DNA of 64,000 nucleotides from Clostridia bacterium (GCA_030445865.1 JASUSV010000002.1:62001-126000); one strand, 5' to 3'; positions 1-8,155 are shown, counted from the first letter of the stretch. The notes: generated by a model from the sequence alone, not told the origin. Numbers and translations are program-made.

Positions 1-453
1 AATCACTAAGATTTTACCACCCCGACTTTCGATCCAATTTTTTAATTTCTTTCTTATATATGCCAGGTTGGTTAAATCTAAGCCCTCCGGGAAAATTAAG
101 GCCCAGAACCTGCCTATTATTTCGTCAGTTGATAAAGAAGCGAGTTCTTTCAGGCTTACCAGCTTAAAAGGGAATCCTTCTTCGGCAAGTATTTCTATGT
201 AGGCTAATTGTTGCGGCCTGGGGTTAAAAGTATCAGTGATTAGGCCGATGGTTATCGCGTCTTTACTTCCTACGGGGTTGCCTTCTTGTTTTAACCAAGC
301 AGTAAGCGAGGATAATCTGGCAGTTTCTGAAATTTTATTTACCTTTATCTCCTGCTGGGGGTTGGGGTTGATATCAATATTACTACTAAATGAAGTAGCA
401 CTTATACTTATAATACTTAGTAAGAATAATAATGCCTTTATTTTTAGCGACAT
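1..453 (-). CDS. Secreted protein of unknown function, incomplete
   Basis: An open frame of 151 codons runs from an ATG at 453 off the left edge, so the C-terminus is missing. The start has a good ribosome site (AAAGGAGA, complement of about 461-468). Residues 5-20 are a hydrophobic, low-charge stretch typical of a signal peptide. After a variable linker, residues about 70-150 look like an alternating alpha/beta domain: a beta strand (AITIGLITDTF), then helices, then LIFPEGL and a final strand. This resembles a class I glutamine-amidotransferase-like or flavodoxin-like fold, but I cannot name the family. It is divergent from the FAD oxidoreductase gene, and the two share the 100-bp gap at 454-555. 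Confidence 0.7.
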   Translation of the reverse strand, partial: MSLKIKALLFLLSIISISATSFSSNIDINPNPQQEIKVNKISETARLSSLTAWLKQEGNPVGSKDAITIGLITDTFNPRPQQLAYIEILAEEGFPFKLVSLKELASLSTDEIIGRFWALIFPEGLDLTNLAYIRKKLKNWIESRGGKILVI

Positions 454-555
454 CCAGTCTTCTCCTTTTAATACTTTAACATTTGGGAATAGACACTAAG
501 TAAGTTTTTTGATATTCTTCATTCTGTCAAGATTTTTAAAAAAGGTGATTAAACG

Positions 556-2454
556 TTGAGCCCCCGTCTCCTTTTAGGTCTAATTTACCTCTCTTTAGGT
601 TTAATCATCTTTGGCTTAATTAACGATATTTCCCTAAAAAGGGAAAAACCTGTTTTATCACCCTCTCCTGAAGTAATTTTATTACCATCTTTCCAAGAAA
701 TATTTGATGTTTTGGTTATGGGTGCCGAGCCCGAAGGCGTGGCGGCTGCGATAAGCGCGGCCCGAAGCGGCGTGCGTGTTTTGCTCCTGGACCCGCACGA
801 GAAACCAGGAGGGCTTTTTACCTATGGTATGTTAAATGTTTTAGATATGAATTTCGGCCCCCGGGGCGAGCTCTTGACAAAAGGTATTTTTGAAGAGTTT
901 TTCCGGCAAATAAAAGGCGAGGCTTTTGATGTAGAGCATGCAGCACGCGTCCTGACGGATTTAATAAAAAGAGAGTCCAACCTTACTTTTTTACCCTTGG
1001 CGACTTTTATGAGGCCTGAAATGGATGTCCTCGGCAAGACTATAATTGGCTTGCGGGTAAAACACGATAGCCTGGAAAAGTCATTTTTCGGCAAAATAAT
1101 AATAGATGCAACTCAAGATGCTGATGTTGCCGCCGCTGCCGGTGTACCCTATACGCTGGGGGGTAGCGATTACGGCCTTAAGGAAAAAATGGCTGCTACC
1201 CTAATTTTACATATTGGCGGTGTTAACTGGCAAGTATTTACCCAGGGATTAAGGCATAGCAGGGAACCTACTACAGGTTTTAATAAGGTAACGGCTTGGG
1301 GCTACGGAGAGGTAATGCATCAATACCGTCCGAAACATCCTCAGATTTATGTGCGCGGTTTGAACGTTGGTTTACAACACGATGGTTCCGTGCTAATAAA
1401 TTGTATGCTAATTTTTTTGCCCGATTATCTAGACCCTGCCGCCAGGTTAAAAGCCCTGCAGATTGGCCAGGCAGAGGCCCCGCTGCTGGTAGAATATATG
1501 AAAAAAAGAATACCCGGTTTTGAACGCGCTTACCTAATTGGTACGGCACCCGAATTATACATCCGGGAAACCAGGCATATTATGGGGGAGTACCGACTAA
1601 CGATTAATGATGTTTTGGGAAATAAGATGTTTGCCGATCGCATCGCTCTTGGTTCCTATCCTGTTGATGTTCAAGCTACTGCGCCTGGCAAGTACGGGGT
1701 TGTTTACGGTAAGCCTGCTGTCTATTCTATCCCTTACCGCTGCCTGGTACCCTTAAAGATCGACAACCTTTTAGTTGTAGGCCGTTCGGCTTCCTATACT
1801 TCTCTTGCCGCCGGCAGCGCGCGGGTAGTGCCTATAGGTATGGCAGTAGGCCAGGCTGCCGGTGTAGCTGCTGCTTATTGCATAAGAAAGGGTCTAACGC
1901 CACGCCAGCTGGCCTATAACTTAGCCGATATTCAACAAGTACAAAAGGAATTGATCAGGCAAGGAGCCTATTTGGAAGAATATAATATACCTGAAGCAAT
2001 CAGTACTCACTGGGCCTATGAATATTTAAAATTTTTTAGGTCTCTCGGTCTGGCCGCCGGAGGATATCATAATAGATGGCATTTAGACGAACCCATAAGT
2101 GTTAAACCTTTTATCCATTTAATTGAAATGGCTGCAGTCCGCAGTGGCATTATAGAACAAAAAGAAATAAGAAAAGTTTTTGAGCCAATTGAGGCGAGCA
2201 TATCTATATCCTCCGCTCCCTTATCCCGGGAGCAGGCATTGCGTATTCTGGCCTCTCTCCATAAAGAAGTACCGGAAAAAACTTCTGGAGAAGATCTTTT
2301 CCGCTATTTTTGCGAGAAAGGATGGCTTAGCCCTACAGTTCAGAAGCAGTTGCAAGGAAAAAATTTGGTCAGCCGGGGCCTGGCCTATGCCTTAATTTAC
2401 GACACCTTAAATAAAATTCGGAATCAACAAATTTCCAGGGGTGAAGCAGGGTGA
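556..2454 (+). CDS. Membrane-anchored FAD-dependent oxidoreductase
   Basis: A 632-residue flavoprotein of the FAD_oxidored type (related to the fumarate reductase/succinate dehydrogenase flavoprotein fold). Residues 4-22 form one hydrophobic segment, probably an N-terminal anchor or uncleaved signal. Next comes a dinucleotide-binding segment at about 55-90, in which GAEPEGVAAAISAARSG replaces the usual GxGxxG, with an acidic residue after the second strand (LLLDPHEKPGG). A second FAD-contact region lies near 410-435 (LLVVGRSASYTSLAAGSAR). The substrate is unknown. The start is a TTG at 556 behind AAAGGTGAT. The 3' end overlaps the amidase by 4 bp (GTGA), so the two are translationally coupled. 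Confidence 0.8.
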   Translation: MSPRLLLGLIYLSLGLIIFGLINDISLKREKPVLSPSPEVILLPSFQEIFDVLVMGAEPEGVAAAISAARSGVRVLLLDPHEKPGGLFTYGMLNVLDMNFGPRGELLTKGIFEEFFRQIKGEAFDVEHAARVLTDLIKRESNLTFLPLATFMRPEMDVLGKTIIGLRVKHDSLEKSFFGKIIIDATQDADVAAAAGVPYTLGGSDYGLKEKMAATLILHIGGVNWQVFTQGLRHSREPTTGFNKVTAWGYGEVMHQYRPKHPQIYVRGLNVGLQHDGSVLINCMLIFLPDYLDPAARLKALQIGQAEAPLLVEYMKKRIPGFERAYLIGTAPELYIRETRHIMGEYRLTINDVLGNKMFADRIALGSYPVDVQATAPGKYGVVYGKPAVYSIPYRCLVPLKIDNLLVVGRSASYTSLAAGSARVVPIGMAVGQAAGVAAAYCIRKGLTPRQLAYNLADIQQVQKELIRQGAYLEEYNIPEAISTHWAYEYLKFFRSLGLAAGGYHNRWHLDEPISVKPFIHLIEMAAVRSGIIEQKEIRKVFEPIEASISISSAPLSREQALRILASLHKEVPEKTSGEDLFRYFCEKGWLSPTVQKQLQGKNLVSRGLAYALIYDTLNKIRNQQISRGEAG

Positions 2455-3365
2455 GTAACGGTCTGGCGCGTATCACCAATTGGTATTGCCGCTTAACAGA
2501 AGAGGGCGGGCAAACTTTTAGCGAAGTAGTTATTGAATCTACATCTCCTTTTCCTTACCGCATTGAGCGGCCCGGCCCGGGTACGTTAGTCCTCGTGGCA
2601 GAAGCCCTGGCCAATGCTCATCCGGATACTATCATAGTTGATGACGGCCTTGTCGATGAAGTTAGTTTAACAATCCCGCGTACTGGAGAAGTAGAAGCAC
2701 AGGTTAAATTAGAAGCGGATGTTGTGTGGGAACATAGGACACAAAATTCCCTGCCATTTAAAACTATCTTGAGGTTTGAGCGGTCCATTTTAACAAAAAT
2801 TTTTAGCCATAAAACTATCGTTATCGATCCCGGCCATGGCGGGGCGGACTTTGGTTACCGGGGCCCGGTCAGCTTGAGGGAGAAACAGGTTACGCTCAAG
2901 ATGGCCACGGTTTTAAATGAGATTTTGCGTAGCTTCGGTGCCGAAACTTTTCTTACGCGCCAGCAAGACGTTTCTTTGTCCTGGCAAGAGCGGCTCAACC
3001 TGGCCCGGCAAAAAAAGGCCGAAGTCTTCATTAGCCTACATACCCATTGGGCGCCGGACGCTAAGATTAACGGGGCAGCAGTTTTTTACAATCCTATAAT
3101 GCCGCAGAGCGAGGGTTTGGCCCGTGAAATTTTGGCCAGAATAACCCGCAAGGGAAAGGTGACCGGACGCGGAATCGCTCCTTCCTGGTCTTTAACAGAA
3201 CTGGGCAGGATAGCGGGGTTGATTATTGAGCCCGCGACCATCTCCAACTGGGTGGAAGAAGGGCTTTTTCGCAGTCCTGATTTTCACCGTAAAATCGCTT
3301 ACGGGATTGCTGTGGGTTTAGAAAAGTATTTTGCCCAGCAGGAAGGTGCCAGTTATGCCTCTTGA
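2451..3365 (+). CDS. N-acetylmuramoyl-L-alanine amidase (Amidase_3)
   Basis: A 304-residue protein whose C-terminal half (about 120-300) is a zinc-dependent amidase that cuts the MurNAc-L-Ala bond of peptidoglycan. Visible motifs are VIDPGHGGADFG (zinc His), a downstream Glu in the LREKQVTL helix (second ligand), SLHTHW (third ligand) and LIIEPATIS, which carries the catalytic Glu. The first about 120 residues are a beta-rich region like the AMIN domains that target amidases to the wall. No signal peptide is visible, so export is unclear. In spore formers such enzymes (CwlD class) act on cortex peptidoglycan, but this assignment is inference. GTG start; its 3' end overlaps the next gene by 11 bp. 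Confidence 0.85.
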   Translation: MSNGLARITNWYCRLTEEGGQTFSEVVIESTSPFPYRIERPGPGTLVLVAEALANAHPDTIIVDDGLVDEVSLTIPRTGEVEAQVKLEADVVWEHRTQNSLPFKTILRFERSILTKIFSHKTIVIDPGHGGADFGYRGPVSLREKQVTLKMATVLNEILRSFGAETFLTRQQDVSLSWQERLNLARQKKAEVFISLHTHWAPDAKINGAAVFYNPIMPQSEGLAREILARITRKGKVTGRGIAPSWSLTELGRIAGLIIEPATISNWVEEGLFRSPDFHRKIAYGIAVGLEKYFAQQEGASYAS

Positions 3366-4017
3366 AAACGACAGAATCTTCGAGGGCAGGATCCCCATCC
3401 GTACACATGTTTTCTCCGATAGAGACGATATTGTAGAAATGGCCAAAAAATATACTGAAGGAATAGCCGGGCCCGGCGACGTAATTTGCCTGGCGGAAAG
3501 CGTGGTGGCCATTACCCAGGGCCGGGCAATTTTACCGGCGACGGTCAAGCCAGGGTTCCTGGCCAGGTTTTTGTCTTTATTTCCGGGTAAAGACGGCAGC
3601 CTGGCTACGCCTCCGGCCATGCAACTGGCCATCAATGAAGTTGGGATGCCAAGAATCTTACTAGGTTGTGCCGCTGCCGCCGTCGGCAAGTTGCTTCGGA
3701 AAAGAGGTTGGTTTTACCTCGTAGCGGGGCGCCAGTTGGCTTATATCGACGATGTTGCCGGTACCATGTACCCTTATGAAAAACACATTATTTTAGGGCC
3801 TAAGGAGCCGCAAAAAGTCGTAAACTTAATTAAGCAGGCTACCGGCGCAGAGGCGGTCATTGCGGATGTTAATGATTTGCACAGGGTCGATATTATCGGC
3901 ATTACCAACCCTGATTTAGAGGTTCACGTCGTTGAAGCCCTGCGCGATAACCCCTTCGGCAACGACGACCAGCAGACGCCTATTGTGGTGCTGAAGAGGT
4001 CGAAAACGCAGGATTGA
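3355..4017 (+). CDS. CofE-like (F420-0:gamma-glutamyl ligase-like) protein
   Basis: A 220-residue protein resembling the coenzyme F420-0:L-glutamate ligase domain. Family-like parts include the early GPGDVICLAESVVAITQGR segment, a TPPAMQLAINEVG segment, an Asp-rich VIADVNDLHRVDIIG and the closing DNPFGNDDQQTPIVVLKR, which matches the family C-terminus. Nothing else for F420 biosynthesis is visible here. Firmicutes without F420 commonly carry such CofE-like proteins with unknown substrates, so the real reaction is open. I chose the ATG at 3355 because GGAAGGTG precedes it at 3341-3348. An in-frame TTG at 3331 lacks a site. Confidence 0.75.
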   Translation: MPLENDRIFEGRIPIRTHVFSDRDDIVEMAKKYTEGIAGPGDVICLAESVVAITQGRAILPATVKPGFLARFLSLFPGKDGSLATPPAMQLAINEVGMPRILLGCAAAAVGKLLRKRGWFYLVAGRQLAYIDDVAGTMYPYEKHIILGPKEPQKVVNLIKQATGAEAVIADVNDLHRVDIIGITNPDLEVHVVEALRDNPFGNDDQQTPIVVLKRSKTQD

Positions 4018-4276
4018 ACTAATTTTGGGCACCTATGCCGATGGCCGGGAAATTGCCGGCGGGAGCTTTGTTGCCTTGCCTAACGGCAATATAGGTCCGG
4101 TAGCAGGCAGAGAACAGCAAGTGCTGGTAGCAGAGCTTGACCGGGATTTAATAGACAAGACCAGGGAACGCTGGCCCTACCTGGAGGACGCCAAGATTTT
4201 GGAGCGAAAGAATTTAGCCAAAACCCCGGCAAACGCCAGGCCGGATGAAAGAGACAGGGGATGCCGCCTTGTTTAA
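4018..4276 (+). pseudogene. Nitrilase-superfamily remnant (C-terminal part only)
   Basis: An 83-codon frame (TTG at 4025) matches only the last third of a carbon-nitrogen hydrolase: GTYADGREIAGGSFVALPNG, then QQVLVAELDRDLIDKTRERWPYLED, the usual closing strand and helix of the family. A complete enzyme has about 260-280 residues with a Glu-Lys-Cys catalytic triad. All three catalytic regions are absent, and the gene before it ends at 4017, so the N-terminal about 190 residues have been deleted. The frame is open upstream to 3995 inside the CofE-like gene, which puts the junction near 3995-4025. Translation into a stable product is doubtful. Confidence 0.7.
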
Positions 4277-4544
4277 ACTCCACGAAATCACCTGCCGCAG
4301 CGCCCTCAACCGTTCTAAAATTCCCGGCATGGATTACTGCTTAAACCCCTATACCGGGTGTAGCCATGCCTGCATTTACTGTTATGCTAGCTGTATGACG
4401 AGATTTAATGACATAAAAGAAAAATGGGGCTCCTTTGTGCAGGTCAAAACCAACTTTGCCGAAAGATTGGCCTCCCAGCTTAAGCGCCCCAAGCAGGGCA
4501 CGGTTATGCTCTCTGGAATGCTTTTATTAATGGGCATTGTCTAA
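4245..4544 (+). pseudogene. Radical-SAM protein remnant (N-terminal part only)
   Basis: A 99-codon frame begins with ITCRSALNRSKIPGMDYCLN and a complete radical-SAM cluster motif, CSHACIYC (Cx3Cx2C), as in SplB-like/Rv2578c-like radical SAM proteins. Similarity ends abruptly at GTVMLSG, where members normally continue into a conserved TDPYQP-type segment. Here the frame reads MLLLMGIV and stops, so the rest of the about 290-residue enzyme is missing. The cluster could still be bound, but no barrel could form. It overlaps the nitrilase remnant by 32 bp in another frame, so both genes have probably decayed in one deletion-prone spot. Confidence 0.7.
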
Positions 4545-4590
4545 TTATTGACGGTGGTAGGTCTGCAAGTATTTACAGTAGTAGTAACTT

Positions 4591-4634
4591 TATATGCTAA
4601 AATCAATCGAAAAGGCCGATTTTGGAGCATTATA
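4591..4634. repeat. Imperfect inverted repeat in gene-free stretch
   Basis: TATATGCTAAAATC at 4591-4604 pairs with 4618-4634 (GATTTT, AGCA, TATA), leaving two short bulges and a 13-nt loop. It lies just beyond the truncated radical-SAM gene and may be the terminator of the lost gene or an insertion scar. No long T-run follows. I see no gene in the rest of 4545-4740. Confidence 0.35.
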
Positions 4635-4689
4635 GACTAATGAATCTAAATACAGCCTTAATTAGCAGCCTAGCGAATCTAACTGTGAT

Positions 4690-4718
4690 TTTACTCCTTA
4701 TTAGATTTATGTTAAACT
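4690..4718 (+). promoter_or_regulatory. Possible promoter of the opuA leader
   Basis: TTTACT at 4690-4695 and TAAACT at 4713-4718 are 17 bp apart. Both boxes are weak, but the position, about 25 bp before the riboswitch, is right for its transcript. Confidence 0.35.
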
Positions 4719-4744
4719 AATTTTGATAAAAGTGAATAGGATTT

Positions 4745-4900
4745 TTCTCGAACGCTGAATCCTTTTGCGAGACAAAAGGAGCGGGGGAACCAGTTCCTGG
4801 GGTGAATCTCTTTGACTGGTATTATGCCAGTTGAAGAGTAGGGTTAACTTTCAATCCGAACCCGTCAGCTAACTTCGCAAGCGTGGAAAGAAGGCAGGAA
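4745..4900 (+). promoter_or_regulatory. Cyclic-di-AMP riboswitch (ydaO-yuaA)
   Basis: The segment carries the conserved blocks of the ydaO aptamer in order: CGCTGAATCC, GGAGCGGGGGAACCAG, GGGGTGAATCTC, a variable GACTGGT/GCCAGTT hairpin, AGGGTTAACTTTCAATCCGAA, CCCGTCAGCTAAC, and a closing GCGTGG that pairs back to the opening. Ligand binding in this family normally favours the downstream terminator, seen here at 4943-4975. Because it sits before a complete glycine-betaine transporter, the likely logic is that high c-di-AMP turns off osmolyte uptake, in line with the known role of c-di-AMP in osmotic balance. Confidence 0.93.
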
Positions 4901-4942
4901 GTCTTTTAGGTGCTTTTTAAATTTTATTTCGCGTTTGTTTTA

Positions 4943-4975
4943 CCCCAGGAAAAAATCCTGGGGTTTATTCTTTTA
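4943..4975 (+). terminator. Riboswitch-controlled terminator
   Basis: CCCCAGGA and TCCTGGGG form a perfect 8-bp stem around a 5-nt A loop, followed by TTTATTCTTTTATT. It lies between the c-di-AMP aptamer and opuAA, so it is the expected expression platform. Confidence 0.88.
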
Positions 4976-5059
4976 TTAGAGCTGGCACGAGCGGAAAAAC
5001 TTTTTCTTTGCATAGCGATGTATCCAGTCATAGACCTAAGTGATGGGAATGATTAACGC

Positions 5060-6235
5060 ATGGAATGTAAAATAAAAGTTTCCAACCTTTATAAGATATT
5101 CGGGCCAACCCCTGAAAAGGTTTTTGCTTTGTTGGAGCAAGGTTTAAGCAAGAATGATATTTTCGCACAAACAAAGCACACCATAGGGGTTGAAGACGCC
5201 AATTTTGAAGTTAAGACCGGCCAAATATTTGTAATTATGGGTCTTTCGGGCAGCGGTAAGTCCACGCTCCTGCGCTGCATCAACCGTTTGATAGAGCCTT
5301 CGCGCGGGACTATTTTGATTGATGGCGAGGATATCGTCAGCATGTCGGAAGCGGACTTGCGCGAAATAAGAAGGAAAAAAATAGGTATGGTTTTCCAGAA
5401 TTTTGCCCTCTTTCCCCACCGGACGGTCATAGGTAACGTGGAGTATGGGCTTGAAATTCGGGGTACACCACCGCCTGAGCGGCGGAAGAGGGCCTTAAAG
5501 GCCTTAGAGCTGGTTGGCCTGGAGAGGTGGGCTGACAGCTACCCAAGCAACCTGAGCGGGGGCATGCAGCAGAGGGTGGGGTTAGCTAGGGCCCTGGCCA
5601 TCGACCCGGATATCTTGCTGATGGACGAGGCCTTTAGTGCCCTTGACCCACTTATCCGTAAAGAGATGCAGGACGAGCTCTTAAACCTCCAAAACAAAAT
5701 GCATAAGACGATTGTCTTTATCACCCATGACCTGGATGAAGCCTTGAAGATTGGTGATAAGATAGCCATCATGCGCGATGGGAAGATAGTGCAGATCGGT
5801 ACGCCTGAGGAGATTTTAACTAATCCGGCCAACAGCTACGTGGCCGAATTCGTGCAGGACGTCGACCGCAGCAAGGTCCTGACTGCGGGGAGTATTATGA
5901 AAAAACCGGAGGCTCTGATCACCCCCAAGGACGGTCCCCATGTAGCCCTGCGTAAAATGGAAGAGATGGGCCTTTCTAGCGTTTTTGTGGTCGGCCCGGA
6001 CCGGAGGCTCCAGGGGCTGGTAACGGTAGACGATGTCGTGAATAATCTTCATAAAGACTTGAGCGATTTAATCCGTACAAATGTTCCCAGGGCTTATATC
6101 GACACCCCGGTTAAAGATTTGTTTCAGGTAGCCTCTGAGACCAAGATCCCGATTGCCGTCGTGGATAGGGATGGAACGCTGCTCGGAATTGTCGCGCGGG
6201 TATCTATTTTAGCAGCTATGGCAGGTGGAAAATAA
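5060..6235 (+). CDS. opuAA: Glycine betaine/proline ABC transporter ATPase with CBS pair
   Basis: The 391-residue ATP-binding subunit of an OpuA/ProU-type importer for compatible solutes. Walker A is GLSGSGKST (about residue 60), the signature is LSGGMQQR, and Walker B is ILLMDEAFSALDP followed by the switch His (FITHD). The N-terminal IFGPTPEKVFALLEQG stretch is typical of the ProV/OpuAA branch. The last about 110 residues form two CBS domains, which sense ionic strength or bind nucleotides in this family. The ATG at 5060 has only a weak ribosome site. It is the first gene of opuAA-AB-AC and overlaps opuAB by 11 bp. Transcription is expected to depend on the upstream c-di-AMP riboswitch. Confidence 0.95.
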   Translation: MECKIKVSNLYKIFGPTPEKVFALLEQGLSKNDIFAQTKHTIGVEDANFEVKTGQIFVIMGLSGSGKSTLLRCINRLIEPSRGTILIDGEDIVSMSEADLREIRRKKIGMVFQNFALFPHRTVIGNVEYGLEIRGTPPPERRKRALKALELVGLERWADSYPSNLSGGMQQRVGLARALAIDPDILLMDEAFSALDPLIRKEMQDELLNLQNKMHKTIVFITHDLDEALKIGDKIAIMRDGKIVQIGTPEEILTNPANSYVAEFVQDVDRSKVLTAGSIMKKPEALITPKDGPHVALRKMEEMGLSSVFVVGPDRRLQGLVTVDDVVNNLHKDLSDLIRTNVPRAYIDTPVKDLFQVASETKIPIAVVDRDGTLLGIVARVSILAAMAGGK

Positions 6236-7085
6236 AGTGAGTTATCGGTTACCACTTGGTTCAGCTTTCGAATGGGTTTTTAATTGGCTGGATGACAATG
6301 CGGATTGGATTTTTGAAGCGATTAAAGTATTTATAAAGTCTTCCATAAGCACCTTGGAAGACGGCCTCCTTCTTTTTCCGGCTCCAATAATGATAGTGAT
6401 CCTGGTGCTTATCGCCTGGAAGTTAGCCAATAGACGTATTGCCGCCTTTGCTTTAGTAAGTTTTATGCTAATCTTGAGCATGGGGTTATGGGAAGAGACC
6501 ATGATGACCTTTGCCTTGATCCTAATTGCTACACTAATCTCCCTGATTATAGGTATACCGTTGGGCATATGGTCGGCAAGGAGTGAGCGGATGGAAGCCT
6601 TTCTGCGGCCCATCCTGGACTTTATGCAGACCATGCCGGCCTTTGTCTACCTTATCCCCGCCGTAATGTTCTTCGGTATGGGTCGTGTTTCAGGTATAGT
6701 GGCCACAGTAATCTTTGCCATGCCCCCGGCCATACGACTTACCAGTTTGGGTATCCGGCAGGTGCCGGCCGAGGTGGTGGAAGCCGCCCGGGCTTTTGGT
6801 TCCACGCCGAATCAGATTTTATTTAAGATTCAACTTCCTATGGCCTTACCGACAATTATGGCTGGGGTTAACCAGTGCATCATGCTCTCCCTGTCCATGG
6901 TGGTAATTGCCTCCATGATCGGTTCGGGGGGATTAGGAGGGGAGGTGCTGCGTGGTATAACTCAGTTTAAAATAGGTTTAGGCTTTGAGAGCGGCCTGGC
7001 CGTCGTTTTGCTGGCCATTTTTTTAGATCGCGTAACGCAGTATCTAGGAGCCAGCAAAAAATTAAGAAACAATGGAGGGGTTTGA
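6225..7085 (+). CDS. opuAB: Glycine betaine/proline ABC transporter permease
   Basis: A 286-residue integral membrane subunit (ProW/OpuAB type). At least six hydrophobic segments are visible, and the inner-membrane coupling motif appears as EAARAFGSTPNQILFKIQLPMALPTI, the EAA loop that docks onto the ATPase. The start is a GTG at 6225 inside the end of opuAA. A second in-frame GTG at 6237 has a better ribosome site (AGGTGG), so the protein may be four residues shorter. opuAC follows with no gap. Confidence 0.93.
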   Translation: MENKVSYRLPLGSAFEWVFNWLDDNADWIFEAIKVFIKSSISTLEDGLLLFPAPIMIVILVLIAWKLANRRIAAFALVSFMLILSMGLWEETMMTFALILIATLISLIIGIPLGIWSARSERMEAFLRPILDFMQTMPAFVYLIPAVMFFGMGRVSGIVATVIFAMPPAIRLTSLGIRQVPAEVVEAARAFGSTPNQILFKIQLPMALPTIMAGVNQCIMLSLSMVVIASMIGSGGLGGEVLRGITQFKIGLGFESGLAVVLLAIFLDRVTQYLGASKKLRNNGGV

Positions 7086-7952
7086 TTGTTGCAGGGAAAT
7101 TCTAGAAAGCTGATAATTGTTTTTTCGCTACTTTTATTATTACTGGTAGGAGTTGTAGGATGTTCCGAAAAAGAGACTTCCAAGAAGAAGGTAAAAATTG
7201 GTTACGTTAACTGGGCAGAAAACATTGCCAATACAGGCGTGGCTGAGGCTATTATCGAGGATAAGCTTGGTTATGAGGTGGAAGCTACCCAGGCTGACGT
7301 TGGGCCGGTCTTTATGGCAGTAGCGGAAGGCGACTACGATGCCTTTCTGGATGTATGGTTACCGGTAACCCATAAGAGTTATATGGATGAGATCGGCGCT
7401 AAGGTTGATAACTATGGCAAGTTTTATGAAGGTGCCCGCATTGGCCTGGTAGTGCCCGATTATGTCACCATAAAATCCATTGACGAGATGAAGGCCAACA
7501 AGGCTAAATTTGACGGCAGGATTATAGGCATCGATGCCGGCGCCGGTATTATGAAGACCACGGCCAAGGCTATCAAGGAATATGGCCTTGATTTTAAACT
7601 GATAGAGGGTAGCGAGGCGGCCATGATTGCAGAACTTGCAGATGCTATCAAAAAAAATGAGTGGATAGCTGTGACCGGCTGGACACCTCACTGGAAGTTT
7701 GCTCGCTGGAAGCTAAAGTTTCTTGAGGATCCCAAGGGTATTTATGGTAAAGCCGAGGACATCTACATTATCGCCCGCAAAGGGCTTGATAAAGATATGC
7801 CTGACGTAGCCAAGTTCTTAAAGAATTTTAAGATGAACGACACCCAATTAGGCGAACTGGAGTCCATGATCAATGACGGCATGGAACCGGTTGAGGCTGG
7901 GCGCAAGTGGATGCAGGAGCATGAAGACGTGGTAAAGAGCTGGCTGAAGTAA
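7086..7952 (+). CDS. opuAC: Glycine betaine-binding lipoprotein
   Basis: The 288-residue substrate-binding subunit of the importer. Residues 8-25 are a lipoprotein signal ending in the lipobox VVGC, so Cys26 would be lipidated and anchored outside the cell. The mature part shows the expected ligand-box tryptophans: VNWAEN (Trp43), FLDVWLP, and GWTPHWKFARWK. These cage the trimethylammonium group in OpuAC/ProX proteins. The start is a TTG at 7086 with GGAGGGG just upstream. It is the last gene of the operon, followed by a strong terminator. Confidence 0.93.
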   Translation: MLQGNSRKLIIVFSLLLLLLVGVVGCSEKETSKKKVKIGYVNWAENIANTGVAEAIIEDKLGYEVEATQADVGPVFMAVAEGDYDAFLDVWLPVTHKSYMDEIGAKVDNYGKFYEGARIGLVVPDYVTIKSIDEMKANKAKFDGRIIGIDAGAGIMKTTAKAIKEYGLDFKLIEGSEAAMIAELADAIKKNEWIAVTGWTPHWKFARWKLKFLEDPKGIYGKAEDIYIIARKGLDKDMPDVAKFLKNFKMNDTQLGELESMINDGMEPVEAGRKWMQEHEDVVKSWLK

Positions 7953-7997
7953 AAACTAAAAGAAGTAAAAACTAATAAGAATAAATGAAGGTTAACC

Positions 7998-8022
7998 GGG
8001 GGGCACAAAAGGCCCCCTTTTA
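7998..8022 (+). terminator. Terminator of the opuA operon
   Basis: GGGGGC (7999-8004) and GCCCCC (8012-8017) form a GC-only stem with an A-rich loop, followed by TTTT, 45 bp after opuAC. Confidence 0.85.
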
Positions 8023-8083
8023 AGTTGCCACAGTGATCCCTTTAGGGTGCCGGGGGTTGTCTTTTCTAACTTTTACTCAGGGA

Positions 8084-8155
8084 GGAGCGGTAAAGAGCCC
8101 TATGCCCTATAGAAGCAAGTAGGGATAGCCGGTTATACCGATGCGGACTGCTCCG
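8084..8155 (+). ncRNA. Candidate compact three-way-junction RNA
   Basis: Three helices nest in 72 nt. The outer stem is GGAGCGG (8084-8090) with CTGCTCC (8148-8154), 7 bp with one wobble. The long arm is CTAT and CCCTA (8100-8109, one bulged G) with TAGGGATAG (8120-8128). The short arm is CGGT/ACCG (8130-8140). The closed 7-bp stem followed by TA recalls a tRNA acceptor end, but there is no D-arm, no TTCRA T-loop and no 7-nt anticodon loop, so it is not a functional tRNA. It sits between the converging opuA and sfsA genes with no gene to control. Strand and function are uncertain. Confidence 0.3.

Noticed and set aside
236-499. 87-codon plus-strand frame at the left end
   Set aside because: It is antisense to a longer minus-strand frame that has a signal peptide, a ribosome site and coherent secondary structure.
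8084-8155. tRNA gene
   Set aside because: The acceptor-like stem and TA at positions 8-9 are present, but there is no T-loop consensus, D-arm or 7-nt anticodon loop.
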